Source of the DNA: an uncultured Lachnospiraceae bacterium
Lineage (GTDB): Bacteria; Bacillota; Clostridia; Lachnospirales; Lachnospiraceae
Assembly: GCA_947567595.1 (NCBI GenBank)
Contig: CANOMQ010000037.1
Span: 1 to 42,091, forward strand
Reading direction: 5' to 3'
Length of the DNA stretch: 42,091 bases
Of this stretch, positions 31,793-40,408 are shown piece by piece. How positions within the stretch are numbered: position 1 is the stretch's first letter; each line of letters starts with the position of its first letter. The position numbers and the translations under genes were made by a program. The notes under the pieces were generated by a model, which did no database searches, was not told the DNA's origin, and was given only the letters and a program-made list of their open reading frames with translations.

Positions 31793-32197
31793 ATGACAAA
31801 CTATGACCATATCAAAGAACATTTCCATAAGAAACAGGGCTTTATCCAACTGCTCAACATGGAGATTACGGATATTTCATACGGCTACTGCAAGGGGGAA
31901 ATGCCCATGAAGCAGGAAATCTTAAACCCGCTTGGCATTGTGCACGGCGGCTGTACCTTTGCGCTTGCCGACACCATCGGCGGAAGCGCCGCCCTCACGC
32001 ACGGAAAGGACGTTGTCACGGTGGACAGCACCATTCACTATCTTGCCCCCGCGTGCGATACCGAAAAGCTGATTGCGGAAGCAAAGGAGGTCAAGTACGG
32101 CTCCAAGGTCGCCGTCTACGAGGTCAATATTTTTAAGGACGACGGCACGATTGTCGCAACCTCCATGCAGTCCTATTTCATAACGGAAGCGTCTTAA
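31793..32197 (+). CDS. PaaI-family acyl-CoA thioesterase (hotdog fold)
   Basis: A 134-aa hotdog-fold protein. The central helix motif NPLGIVHGGCTFALADTIGGSAAL contains the catalytic Asp/Gly environment of PaaI-type thioesterases (HGGxxFALADxxxG). Length and fold fit the family, which hydrolyses acyl- or aryl-CoA esters. ATG 31793 has AGGAAAGGAA about 9 bases upstream. It is one of two plus-strand genes and converges with a phenylacetate-CoA-ligase-like gene, so the two may act on the same aryl-CoA in opposite directions; they share the terminator between them. Confidence 0.9.
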   Translation: MTNYDHIKEHFHKKQGFIQLLNMEITDISYGYCKGEMPMKQEILNPLGIVHGGCTFALADTIGGSAALTHGKDVVTVDSTIHYLAPACDTEKLIAEAKEVKYGSKVAVYEVNIFKDDGTIVATSMQSYFITEAS

Positions 32198-32211
32198 TAT
32201 TTTTTGACTAC

Positions 32212-32250
32212 AAAAGTCAATCGAACATTCACCGCCCGATTGACTTTTTT
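32212..32250. terminator. bidirectional terminator between convergent paaI-like and paaK-like genes
   Basis: A 12-bp stem, AAAAGTCAATCG/CGATTGACTTTT, around 13 bases. T6 follows on the plus strand, ending the thioesterase transcript; a shorter T4 lies on the minus strand for the ligase gene, which ends at 32273. Confidence 0.85.
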
Positions 32251-32272
32251 GGATTGATTTTCATTCTATCCT

Positions 32273-33589
32273 TTATTTCTTGTACAAATCCCTCTTATCA
32301 ATAACCCTGACAGCCTTGCCCTCGCTTCTGGCAATGGTCTTAGGCTCAACCACCTGAACATCAACCTTAATGCCAAGCATGGACTTTAAGCCCGCCACAA
32401 TCTTCTTCTCGCGCGCCGCTACGTCAAAGGTCGCGTCCGCAGCCATCTCCGGCGTCTTTTCCACCTGAACCTCAATCGTATCGTTGTTCTTGATACGGTC
32501 AACCAAAATCTGATAATTTGCCTGATAGCCCTGATTTAACAGCACTGCCTCAATCTGTGAAGGCCATACGTTGACGCCCTTCACCACCATCATGTCGTCG
32601 CTTCTGCCCATCGGCTTGTGCATACGGATATGCGTACGCCCGCATGAGCACGGCTTTCTCGTCAGGTAACAGAGGTCGCGCGTGCGGTACCGAAGCAGCG
32701 GAAACGCCTTTTTCGTGATACACGTAAACACCAGCTCGCCAATCTCGCCCTCAGGAAGCACCTCACCCGTGTCCGGATTGATAATCTCCGCGATGAAATG
32801 ATCCTCCTGTATGTGCATACCCTGCTGTTCCTCGCACTCAAACGAAACGCCCGGGCCGGAAATCTCCGTCAGCCCGTAAATGTCGTATGCCTTAATGCCA
32901 AGCGACTCCTCAATGCTTCTGCGCATTTCCTCCGTCCACGGCTCCGCGCCGAAAATGCCAGCCTTTAGCTTAATCTGATTTTTTAATCCTCTCTCATTAA
33001 TCGCCTCACCTAAATTTGCGGCGTAAGACGGTGTACAGCACAGAATGGTCGAACCCAAATCCGTCATAAACTGTAACTGCCGCTCCGTATTTCCCGAAGA
33101 CATCGGAAGCGTCAGGCACCCTACCTTGTGCGAGCCGCCGTTTAAACCGGGACCACCCGTAAAGAGTCCGTAACCATAGCAGACATGACACACATCGTCC
33201 TTCGTGCCGCCTGCCGCAACAATCGCGCGCGCGCAGCACTCCTCCCACACGTCAATATCCTCCTGCGTGTAAAACGCCACCACGCGCCGTCCCGTCGTGC
33301 CGCTCGTTGACTGGATACGCACACACTCTGAAAGGGGCACGCCCAAAAGCCCGTACGGGTACTGGTCGCGCAGGTCATTCTTGTCGATAAACGGGAGCTT
33401 ATGTAAATCCTCAATCCCCTTGATATCCTCCGGCTTTACGCCTGCCTCGTCCATTTTATCATGGTAAAACTTCACATTGTCATAAACAAACCTTACCTGC
33501 TCGGTAAGCCGCTTGCTCTGAAGCGCCTGTATCTGCTCCACAGGCATTGTCTCAATTTCAGGTTGATAGTAATTCTTAGACATTCTCAT
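32273..33589 (-). CDS. paaK: phenylacetate-CoA ligase-like acyl/aryl-CoA synthetase
   Basis: A 438-aa ANL-superfamily enzyme that activates an aromatic acid with ATP and CoA. The P-loop-like motif STSGTTGRRVVAF (about residues 92-104) and YGLTEISGPG are present, with the C-terminal hinge around GRSDDMMVVKGVNVWPSQIEAV. Length equals the PaaK family. Clostridial members often act on phenylacetate, indoleacetate or related acids, so the exact acid is uncertain. GGAGG lies 4 bases before ATG 33589 and 10 before the in-frame ATG 33583, so either start may be used. It shares a terminator region with the convergent thioesterase. Confidence 0.88.
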   Translation of the reverse strand: MRMSKNYYQPEIETMPVEQIQALQSKRLTEQVRFVYDNVKFYHDKMDEAGVKPEDIKGIEDLHKLPFIDKNDLRDQYPYGLLGVPLSECVRIQSTSGTTGRRVVAFYTQEDIDVWEECCARAIVAAGGTKDDVCHVCYGYGLFTGGPGLNGGSHKVGCLTLPMSSGNTERQLQFMTDLGSTILCCTPSYAANLGEAINERGLKNQIKLKAGIFGAEPWTEEMRRSIEESLGIKAYDIYGLTEISGPGVSFECEEQQGMHIQEDHFIAEIINPDTGEVLPEGEIGELVFTCITKKAFPLLRYRTRDLCYLTRKPCSCGRTHIRMHKPMGRSDDMMVVKGVNVWPSQIEAVLLNQGYQANYQILVDRIKNNDTIEVQVEKTPEMAADATFDVAAREKKIVAGLKSMLGIKVDVQVVEPKTIARSEGKAVRVIDKRDLYKK

Positions 33590-33675
33590 TTCTCCTCCGC
33601 TTTAATGGTTTAACGTAATATACTTTTAAAGTTTATCATAATTCTTATCAAATGAAAATATCTAATTTATTTTTT

Positions 33676-34290
33676 TTACGCATTTAAGAAGTCAAACGGC
33701 GCCTCCCTGTTGCTGTGCAAAAAATTCATCAACAGATATGCCGCGCGAAGCGATACCTTTTCTTCTTTCAGTATCCGCGCCGCTTCCATTTTATCGGCAA
33801 TCACAACCTGTATCGTCTCCGTATCCTCCATATCATCGCGCCCGATTGTCCCTGACGCATACCCGAACACGGCGTTACAGCTCTCGTCCGTAAAGCCCGC
33901 CCCCATAAAAAACGGTCTGCGGTATGCCTCGTTTCCGCCATAGTACACCTCAAAATCCAGCCCTGTCTCTTCCTTCATCTCCCGCACTGCCGCTTCCTCC
34001 GGTTTCTCGTCCCCGTCGATTAAGCCTGCCGGAAGCTCGTAAAGATAATCGCCAACCGGATAGCGGTACTGGCGGATTAACACAATTTTATCCGGTTCTT
34101 CCTTCCATATAGGATAAATCACAACACCCTCCGCCTTCATGTCATTTGTCAACAGCTTGATGTTTTCCGCCTTTCTTCTTGATACGAAAAAATAGTCAAA
34201 TTTCCGTCCGGTGTCTGTTAATGCGTCGAGCTTAAATAAATTTAAGAATTTGTTGTCTGACAGCTTGTGTATGTTTGTATACTTTTTCAT
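33676..34290 (-). CDS. NUDIX hydrolase, probably ADP-ribose pyrophosphatase-like
   Basis: A 204-aa protein with a complete Nudix box (GLIDGDEKPEEAAVREMKEETGL in the middle), whose glutamates bind the catalytic metal. The N-terminal ARSR-like region and the length fit the NudF/ADP-ribose pyrophosphatase group, but substrate specificity cannot be read from the box. ATG 34290 has no good ribosome binding site; the strong AAAGGAAG site instead serves a 5-codon frame (34287-34304) ending in an ATGA overlap. Adjacent PilZ and NadR genes do not fix its role. Confidence 0.88.
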   Translation of the reverse strand: MKKYTNIHKLSDNKFLNLFKLDALTDTGRKFDYFFVSRRKAENIKLLTNDMKAEGVVIYPIWKEEPDKIVLIRQYRYPVGDYLYELPAGLIDGDEKPEEAAVREMKEETGLDFEVYYGGNEAYRRPFFMGAGFTDESCNAVFGYASGTIGRDDMEDTETIQVVIADKMEAARILKEEKVSLRAAYLLMNFLHSNREAPFDFLNA

Positions 34291-34304
34291 AATAAAAACA
34301 CCAT
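34287..34304 (-). CDS. 5-codon frame (MVFLL) overlapping the NUDIX start
   Basis: It begins with ATG 34304, 4-5 bases after AAGGAAG, and stops with TGA overlapping the NUDIX ATG (ATGA). Such a short frame is more plausibly a device for translational re-initiation than a functional peptide. Confidence 0.35.
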   Translation of the reverse strand: MVFLL

Positions 34305-34601
34305 CGCTTCCTTTCCTTTCTTTTCATTTATCTGTTCCTTGTCTGTTAAAATATTAACAACAGAAGCTTCTACGTACCTGTCCTAAATAGGTATTAAAGA
34401 AAATATTTACACTTGGAACCCTCTTTACAATATAATATACACCGATAAAATGCAATATTTATCTTTTTTCTTCATCGCAGGTCGCAGGTTTTATTGCAGG
34501 TCAATCTGGGCAGACACAACAAACGCTTCCATATTCTAAGATTTCCATAAAAATATTTCATAATACAAGCTGACATATATCGTCTTAGAAACCATGTGCA
34601 T
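34291..34601. other. non-coding interval between NUDIX and PilZ genes
   Basis: Apart from the mini-frame at 34287-34304, about 300 bases hold no gene that I can support. An AT-rich segment near 34390-34445 and the repeat CTGTT...AACAG near 34333-34353 (minus strand CTGTTGTTAATATTTTAACAG) lie upstream of the NUDIX gene, and a weak TTGTAA with a possible -10 lies around 34410-34430. No convincing promoter is assigned. Confidence 0.4.
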
Positions 34602-34636
34602 AAAAAAACCGCATAGGTTCCTGCCTACACGGTTTT
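34602..34636 (-). terminator. terminator of the PilZ gene
   Basis: AAAACCGTGTAGG/CCTATGCGGTTTT stem on the minus strand with a 6-base loop and a run of seven T, 16 bases after the PilZ stop. Confidence 0.88.
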
Positions 34637-34651
34637 GTCAATCCATCTCTT

Positions 34652-35005
34652 TTACTTTTGTATATATTTCTCTGCGTCCGCAACAGTGTTGTACACCTCA
34701 ATCCGCTGCAAATCAACCTCCGGCATTCCGATAAACAGCCCGCCGTAATCGTATGCGTCAACATTTTTCTCAATCCGCACAATCTCGATAAAGGCGTGAA
34801 TGACCTCCTTCGTCCAAATCGTGAGGTACGCCTCATAAACCGCTCCCATATCCAGCAGCTCCTCGCAGCTAAAACCGATTCCGGTCTTTGACACGTTCAT
34901 AACCTCCACGCCGATTTCCTCCTGCGCGCCCTTGTCAAGCCGCTTTACCAAAAGCTTTGACACCAAATCCGTTCGTTTACTCTTTCTTCGTTCTTCCATA
35001 TCCAT
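34652..35005 (-). CDS. PilZ-domain cyclic-di-GMP-binding protein
   Basis: A 117-aa single-domain protein. The c-di-GMP-binding motif RRKSKR (RxxxR, about residues 5-10) and NVSKTGIGF (the D/NxSxxG motif) are present, followed by the beta-barrel of PilZ. Such proteins relay c-di-GMP to motility, adhesion or exopolysaccharide systems. ATG 35005 is chosen because AAAGGAG lies 5-6 bases upstream; an upstream in-frame codon at 35023 overlaps the site. It is monocistronic: own promoter (35046-35074) and terminator (34602-34636). Confidence 0.9.
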   Translation of the reverse strand: MDMEERRKSKRTDLVSKLLVKRLDKGAQEEIGVEVMNVSKTGIGFSCEELLDMGAVYEAYLTIWTKEVIHAFIEIVRIEKNVDAYDYGGLFIGMPEVDLQRIEVYNTVADAEKYIQK

Positions 35006-35045
35006 TAACACTCCTTTGTGCAATCTGCTTGCTTTTTATAAGATA

Positions 35046-35074
35046 AGTTTATCCCAATTTGTATTTTCTGTCAA
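35046..35074 (-). promoter_or_regulatory. promoter of the PilZ gene
   Basis: TTGACA (35069-35074) is 17 bases from TAAACT (35046-35051), about 40 bases before the PilZ ATG. Confidence 0.65.
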
Positions 35075-35099
35075 CTTCCTTATCCTTATTTTTTTTCGT

Positions 35100-36137
35100 C
35101 TACCACCGTGTGTCAATCCGCAGATGTTTTTTAATCAGTTCCTTCGCCTTCACAAAGCGGTTCAGATAATCCCCGTCAAGACAATGATAATCCACCTGAT
35201 AACGGTCCAATAATGCCTTAATCTGCCTGCTGTATTTTTCCCTGTCCGCCGCAATCGTCTCATTCCTTGTCCCGTCCTGCACAAACGCAACCGTCGGCTC
35301 CAAAAACAAAACCAAATCCCAATCCGTAATCGCATGAATGGCTTCCGCAAGCTTCCTGCAGCGCGCAATTTCCTCCTGTCCGGTCAATAAAAAATCAGCG
35401 TAAAACAGTGTCGTCAGCGCGTCCGTGTCCACAAACAGAATGCGGTTGCTAAGCTTTACAGCGTCCATAACATGCACCCTTTGCCGCAGCAGGTTTTCAT
35501 AAAGATCCTCCGCAAGCAGCATGTCCTCGCCGCCCGCGTAATCACAGGTATCCCTTCCCACCTCCGCCACAAAATTTGTGCGATACGCCGCCGCCAAATT
35601 CTGAACCAAGGTAGACTTTCCCGTACTCTCGCCGCCCACGACCAAGACCTTTCGCACATAATAAGCCTTGCAGACGTCCGGTACGTAATCCCAGTGCTCG
35701 CCTGCCCATTCCCTTATCTGTGTAGAGCTGATTGGCACCTCTTTGCGTTCAAAATAAACAACCGCTGACGCGGGCGCATACAGACGCTCAAACCGGTCGG
35801 CTCCCTTGTAATCGTCCCCGCAAAACACAACATCAATCGGCTTTCCGACTGCACGCTTAATGTCAGCCGCGCCCTTTTCCCAATAACAATCCGTATTATA
35901 TGCTTCCTTGCTTACCGCCTTGTCCTCTATCAGAATGATTTTTACGTTGGATAGCTGCCTTGTGCTGTTCAAAATCCAACGGTAGCGCAGCTCCTTGCCC
36001 GTGCTTTCACGTCCCTTACACCAACTGATGACAACATACAGCTCCTCGCACATGGAAGCCGCTTTGATAATATCATGTAAGTGACCGATATGCAGCGGAT
36101 CAAACGATCCGCCATACATTCCAACCTTATACTGCAT
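35100..36137 (-). CDS. nadR: NadR-like bifunctional NMN adenylyltransferase/ribosylnicotinamide kinase
   Basis: The 345-aa product has an N-terminal nucleotidyltransferase (GGSFDPLHIGHLHD, residues 9-22, with second motif ISSTQIR at 136-142) and a C-terminal kinase with Walker A GGESTGKST (168-176). Together they phosphorylate nicotinamide riboside and adenylylate the product to NAD. The N-terminal HTH repressor domain of enterobacterial NadR is missing. Two in-frame ATGs exist: 36143, overlapping the pnuC stop (ATGA), and 36137; GGGAG is 1 base from the first and 7 from the second, so I chose 36137. It is co-transcribed with the transporter gene pnuC, giving uptake followed by phosphorylation. 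Confidence 0.93.
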   Translation of the reverse strand: MQYKVGMYGGSFDPLHIGHLHDIIKAASMCEELYVVISWCKGRESTGKELRYRWILNSTRQLSNVKIILIEDKAVSKEAYNTDCYWEKGAADIKRAVGKPIDVVFCGDDYKGADRFERLYAPASAVVYFERKEVPISSTQIREWAGEHWDYVPDVCKAYYVRKVLVVGGESTGKSTLVQNLAAAYRTNFVAEVGRDTCDYAGGEDMLLAEDLYENLLRQRVHVMDAVKLSNRILFVDTDALTTLFYADFLLTGQEEIARCRKLAEAIHAITDWDLVLFLEPTVAFVQDGTRNETIAADREKYSRQIKALLDRYQVDYHCLDGDYLNRFVKAKELIKKHLRIDTRW

Positions 36138-36139
36138 GT

Positions 36140-36838
36140 TCATGCTCCCGTCCTTCTTGCCTCTTTTTCCCATTTGACAAGCATGATAACCGCGTTTCCG
36201 AGATAAACCACCCACATTAAAAGTGTTGCCATGTTATCACTGCCCGACGCAAAATCGCACCACCACATATAAACGCTGAAAATATCAACTGCCACCCAAA
36301 TCCACCACTGCTCCGCAAACATTCTGACACTGACAAGCATTGCAATGACAGACGATACCGTTGTAAATGCGTCGACAAACGGCATTGCGTCGTCTAACTG
36401 CCTTAAAAGCAGACCATATAAAACCGTAAAAACAAGCATGGAAAGTAGCAAAAAAAGACGCTTTCCCCAATTCATATGCCGCTTGCGAACCTCCCGCGTC
36501 TCATCGTTCATATGCCTGTTCCACACGTAAAAACCAACAAACTGCATCGGAACATAGTACAAGGCATTCAGCATGGTCTCACCATACAAGGCTGCCTGAT
36601 AGGAAATGACTGCATAAAGTATCGTGTTGATAATTCCAAAAAGATATGCGGACAGTTTTCCTTTTCCAGTACACACCACACACGCAACTCCCGTTACCGC
36701 TGACAGGATACCCATGACGGAGTCACCCCAGTAGATACTTAGCCCCATAATGACAATACAGGCAAGCGATAACCATGCAACCTCCCATTTTTTCCAGCCT
36801 TCTGTTTCCGTCCTGATAAAGCGCTTAATCCTATTCAT
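36140..36838 (-). CDS. pnuC: nicotinamide riboside transporter PnuC
   Basis: A 232-aa membrane protein with about seven helices, including LFGIINTILYAVISYQAALYGE and MQFVGFYVWNRHMN (PnuC signature Q-x-x-G-x-Y-x-W). It imports nicotinamide riboside by facilitated diffusion, trapped inside by NadR phosphorylation. The preceding GGGG lies about 8 bases before ATG 36838, and the stop overlaps the candidate nadR ATG, so the genes are coupled. It follows queA by about 13 bases on the same strand. Confidence 0.93.
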   Translation of the reverse strand: MNRIKRFIRTETEGWKKWEVAWLSLACIVIMGLSIYWGDSVMGILSAVTGVACVVCTGKGKLSAYLFGIINTILYAVISYQAALYGETMLNALYYVPMQFVGFYVWNRHMNDETREVRKRHMNWGKRLFLLLSMLVFTVLYGLLLRQLDDAMPFVDAFTTVSSVIAMLVSVRMFAEQWWIWVAVDIFSVYMWWCDFASGSDNMATLLMWVVYLGNAVIMLVKWEKEARRTGA

Positions 36839-36851
36839 CTAAAATTCCCCA

Positions 36852-37910
36852 CTATGCTTTCCTGTCTGTCGGGTTGCCATCGATAAACATCGCGTCCCCA
36901 AACGAAAAAAACCGATAACGCTCCCCCACCGCAACCCGGTAAGCATTGAGCACATGCTCCCGCCCCGCAAGCGCGGACACCAGCATAATCAGCGTCGACT
37001 CCGGCAGGTGAAAATTCGTAATCAGGTTATCAAGCACCTTGAACCGATACCCCGGATAAATGAAAATCTCCGTATTCCCGCTTCCGGCAGCCACGTTCCC
37101 GTGCTCGTCTGCCGCGCTCTCAATCGTCCGGCAGCTTGTCGTTCCCACGCAGATTATGCGCCCGCCCGCCTGCTTTGTGCTGTTAATAAGCTTCGCCGCC
37201 TCCGGTGAAATCTCATACCATTCCGAATGCATATGATGGTTGAGCAGGTTTTCCTCCTTCACCGGACGAAACGTCCCAAGCCCCACATGGAGCGTCACAT
37301 AGGCAAGCCGCACACCCTTTTCCTCGACCTTTCTTAAAAGCGCCTGCGTAAAATGAAGCCCCGCCGTCGGCGCAGCCGCGGAACCCTCATACTTTGCATA
37401 AACCGTCTGATAACGATTTTTATCCTGTAGCTTGTGGGTAATGTAAGGCGGAAGCGGCATTTCCCCAAGCCGGTCAAGCACCTCCTCGAAAATGCCTTCA
37501 TACGAAAACTGAATAAGCCTGTTTCCCTCCTCGATTATATCAATGACCGTTCCGGTCAATATCCCGCCGCCAAACAGAATCTGCGCACCCACGCGCGCCT
37601 TTTTGCCGGGCTTTACAAGCGTTTCCCAAACATCATTCTCCCTTCGTTTGAGCAAAAGAACCTCAATCGCCGCCCCCGTCTCCTTCTTCTCGCCCATAAG
37701 CCGCGCCGGAATGACCTTCGTGTTGTTTAGCACAAGGCAGTCCCCCTCGTGCAGGTAATCCACAATGTCCGTAAAAGCCCTGTGCGCAATTTCGCCCGTT
37801 TCCTTATTCAAGACAAGCAGCCTTGAGCCCGACCTGTCCGCGAGCGGATCCTGTGCAATCAGCTCCTCGGGCAGGTCAAAATAAAAATCCTTCTTTAAAA
37901 GCGCTTCCAT
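36852..37910 (-). CDS. queA: S-adenosylmethionine:tRNA ribosyltransferase-isomerase QueA
   Basis: A 352-aa enzyme that transfers and isomerises the ribose of SAM onto preQ1-tRNA in queuosine synthesis. The start reads [22 protein letters not shown], the characteristic opening of QueA, and motifs such as [10 protein letters not shown] and [18 protein letters not shown] are present. ATG 37910 is preceded by AGGTGATAGGGAG; a GTG at 37922 in frame is less likely. Length is normal. It follows pheT by about 43 bases on the same strand and precedes pnuC. Confidence 0.96.
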   Translation of the reverse strand: MEALLKKDFYFDLPEELIAQDPLADRSGSRLLVLNKETGEIAHRAFTDIVDYLHEGDCLVLNNTKVIPARLMGEKKETGAAIEVLLLKRRENDVWETLVKPGKKARVGAQILFGGGILTGTVIDIIEEGNRLIQFSYEGIFEEVLDRLGEMPLPPYITHKLQDKNRYQTVYAKYEGSAAAPTAGLHFTQALLRKVEEKGVRLAYVTLHVGLGTFRPVKEENLLNHHMHSEWYEISPEAAKLINSTKQAGGRIICVGTTSCRTIESAADEHGNVAAGSGNTEIFIYPGYRFKVLDNLITNFHLPESTLIMLVSALAGREHVLNAYRVAVGERYRFFSFGDAMFIDGNPTDRKA

Positions 37911-37952
37911 TCTCCCTATCACCTTTATCCGTTCTGCGCCGCACCAAAAACA

Positions 37953-40373
37953 CTACGCGCGCAGTTCAATGCCAAGCCCCTCAAGACCGTTTAAAATCTT
38001 CTTCATCGCGCCGGAAACATCGCTCTCCTCAAGCGTCCTGTCCTTTGCGCGGAATGTAATGGAATAAGCCACCGACTTAAAGCCTTCCTTAATCTGCTCG
38101 CCCTCGTAAATGTCAAAGAGCTGGTAATCCTCCAAAATCTTTCCGCCCCTTTGGCAGATAATCTTCTCAATGTCCCCGACCAAAACCGATTTGGGCACAA
38201 CCATACTGATGTCACGCGACACCGCAGGATACTTCGCAATGCCCTCATACTTTCTGTCAAACGAGGCAAACGGCAGGATTTCCGGCATGTCAAGCACCGC
38301 CACATACACCTTTGTGTCAATGTCGTAATTGTCGGCAACCTCGGGGTGAATTTCCCCAAGATACCCGATTACCGTATCATCATACTGAATGAGCGCCTGA
38401 CGCCCCGGGTGCAGAAACGGCTTTCCCGCATCCGGATCATACGTCGCCTTGTGTTTCATGCCGATATGCTCCAAAAATTCCTCCACAACGCCCTTCATTG
38501 TAAAGAAATCGCCGTCCCCGTACATGCCAAGCGTAAACTGCATTCGCTCGTCGGGATAGTCCACCACCGGCACGCTTTTGGGGATATAAATATTGCCAAG
38601 CTCGTACAAACGTACATTCTTGTTCCTTCTATTATAATTCGTCGCAAGTGAGGTCAGAATGCCGTTTAGCGAAATCGTGCGCATTACCGAGAAATCCTCC
38701 CCTAACGGATTGGAAATCGTGACCGTCTGGCGGAGCGGGCTGTCCATTGGCAGCAGCAGCTTGTCAAACACCTTCGGGCTTTCAAACGAATAGCACATTC
38801 CCTGAGAAAAACCGCAGTATTCCGCAATATCTCTTGCCTTCTCCTCAATCCGCAGCTTAAACGGCAGCTTGCCCGTCATCGCCTCGCCGCTTGGCAGCGT
38901 GGTCGGTATCTTGTCGTAGCCGTAAAACCGTGCCACTTCCTCCGCAATATCCGCAAAGCACTCCACGTCCTGACGAAATGACGGCGCCGTAATCATGCCC
39001 GTATCCGCGTTGTAGAAAAGCTCGAGCCTGTCAAAAATCGCAAGCATTTCCTCCCTTGCAATCTCCGTTCCCAAAAATTTGTTGATACGCTCCGGCTCAA
39101 ATGCAATCTCCCTAAGCGGTGCAAACGGCGCTTTCACGTCCACAAGCCCGCTCACAACCTCGCCGCAGCCAAGCTCCTCAATCAACTGGCACGCCCTGTT
39201 AATCGCCGCCTCGGCATTGCGCGCGTCAAGCCCCTTTTCAAAAATACCGGAAGCGTCCGTGCGCAGTCCCACGCGCTTTGACGAACGCCGGATATTCGCG
39301 CCGTTAAAGGTCGCCGCCTCAAACAAGACCGTCTGCACCTCGTCCGTAATCTTTGAATTTTCACCGCCCATAATGCCGGCAAGACCAATCTCCTTCTCGG
39401 CATCGCAAATCATCAGCATATCCGCGTCAAGCATTCGCACCTGCCCGTCAAGCGTACAAAATTCATCGCCGTCCTGCGCGCGCCTTACGATAATCTTGTG
39501 CCCCGCAACCATGTTCAAATCATAGGCGTGCATTGGCTGACCGTACTCCATCATCACATAATTTGTAATGTCCACAAGGTTGTTAATCGGTCGGATACCG
39601 CAAGCCGCAAGGCGTCTTTGCATCCACTCCGGCGACGGCGCGATTTTGATATTTTTGCAGACCCGCGCACAATAACGCGTACAAAGCTTCGTGTCCTGAA
39701 CCTCAACGGAAACATAATTGTTGACGTCCTCACCGTTTCCCTCTGCCACTACTTTTGGCGCGTGGAACGGCTTGCGGAAGGTTGCGGCAGCCTCCCTTGC
39801 GATTCCCAAAACACTGTAGCAGTCCACACGGTTTGACGTGACCTCATACTCCACCACCGTATCGTGCAGCCCGAGCGCCGCAACCGCGTCCTCGCCCGGC
39901 GTAACCTCCTTTTGGAAAACATACACGCCGTTTTCCGGTGCCTCGGGATAAAAATCACGGCTCGAGCCAAGCTCCTCAATTGAGCACATCATGCCGTTTG
40001 ACTCAATTCCCCGAAGCTTTCCTGCCTTAATCTTAATCCCGTTTTCCGGAAGCGGACCGCCGTCATGTCCGCCCGCAACCCGTCCGCCGTCAAGCACGGT
40101 GGGCACGTAATCGCCCTCCTTTAAATTCGGTGCGCCCGTCACAATCTGAATGGTTTGTATTCCAATATTAACCTGACAGATAATCAACTTATCCGCGTCA
40201 GGGTGCCGCTCTATTTTTTCAATCTTTCCTACCACGATGTTTTCCAAATTTTTGTCAAGACGCGTAAAGCCCTCAACCTTTGTTCCCGAAAGCGTCATCG
40301 CGTCCATATATTCCTTGTCCCCGCACGTCAAATCGGGTACATATGCCCTAATCCATGATAATGGTGTATTCAT
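37953..40373 (-). CDS. pheT: phenylalanyl-tRNA synthetase beta subunit
   Basis: An 806-aa cytoplasmic beta subunit of the (alpha-beta)2 synthetase. The domains follow the family: an N-terminal tRNA-binding EMAP-like domain (about 40-150), B3/B4 editing, B5 with a DNA-binding-like fold, the catalytic-like core (RTISLNGILTSLATNYNRRNKN), and the C-terminal FDX-ACB anticodon-binding domain (FASFDRKYEGIAKYPAVSRD...). AAAGGAG lies 11 bases before ATG 40373. It follows pheS with 35 bases between and is controlled by the same T-box. Confidence 0.98.
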   Translation of the reverse strand: MNTPLSWIRAYVPDLTCGDKEYMDAMTLSGTKVEGFTRLDKNLENIVVGKIEKIERHPDADKLIICQVNIGIQTIQIVTGAPNLKEGDYVPTVLDGGRVAGGHDGGPLPENGIKIKAGKLRGIESNGMMCSIEELGSSRDFYPEAPENGVYVFQKEVTPGEDAVAALGLHDTVVEYEVTSNRVDCYSVLGIAREAAATFRKPFHAPKVVAEGNGEDVNNYVSVEVQDTKLCTRYCARVCKNIKIAPSPEWMQRRLAACGIRPINNLVDITNYVMMEYGQPMHAYDLNMVAGHKIIVRRAQDGDEFCTLDGQVRMLDADMLMICDAEKEIGLAGIMGGENSKITDEVQTVLFEAATFNGANIRRSSKRVGLRTDASGIFEKGLDARNAEAAINRACQLIEELGCGEVVSGLVDVKAPFAPLREIAFEPERINKFLGTEIAREEMLAIFDRLELFYNADTGMITAPSFRQDVECFADIAEEVARFYGYDKIPTTLPSGEAMTGKLPFKLRIEEKARDIAEYCGFSQGMCYSFESPKVFDKLLLPMDSPLRQTVTISNPLGEDFSVMRTISLNGILTSLATNYNRRNKNVRLYELGNIYIPKSVPVVDYPDERMQFTLGMYGDGDFFTMKGVVEEFLEHIGMKHKATYDPDAGKPFLHPGRQALIQYDDTVIGYLGEIHPEVADNYDIDTKVYVAVLDMPEILPFASFDRKYEGIAKYPAVSRDISMVVPKSVLVGDIEKIICQRGGKILEDYQLFDIYEGEQIKEGFKSVAYSITFRAKDRTLEESDVSGAMKKILNGLEGLGIELRA

Positions 40374-40408
40374 TTTTTCCCTTACTCCTTTCTCCGCGCA
40401 TTTTCCGA

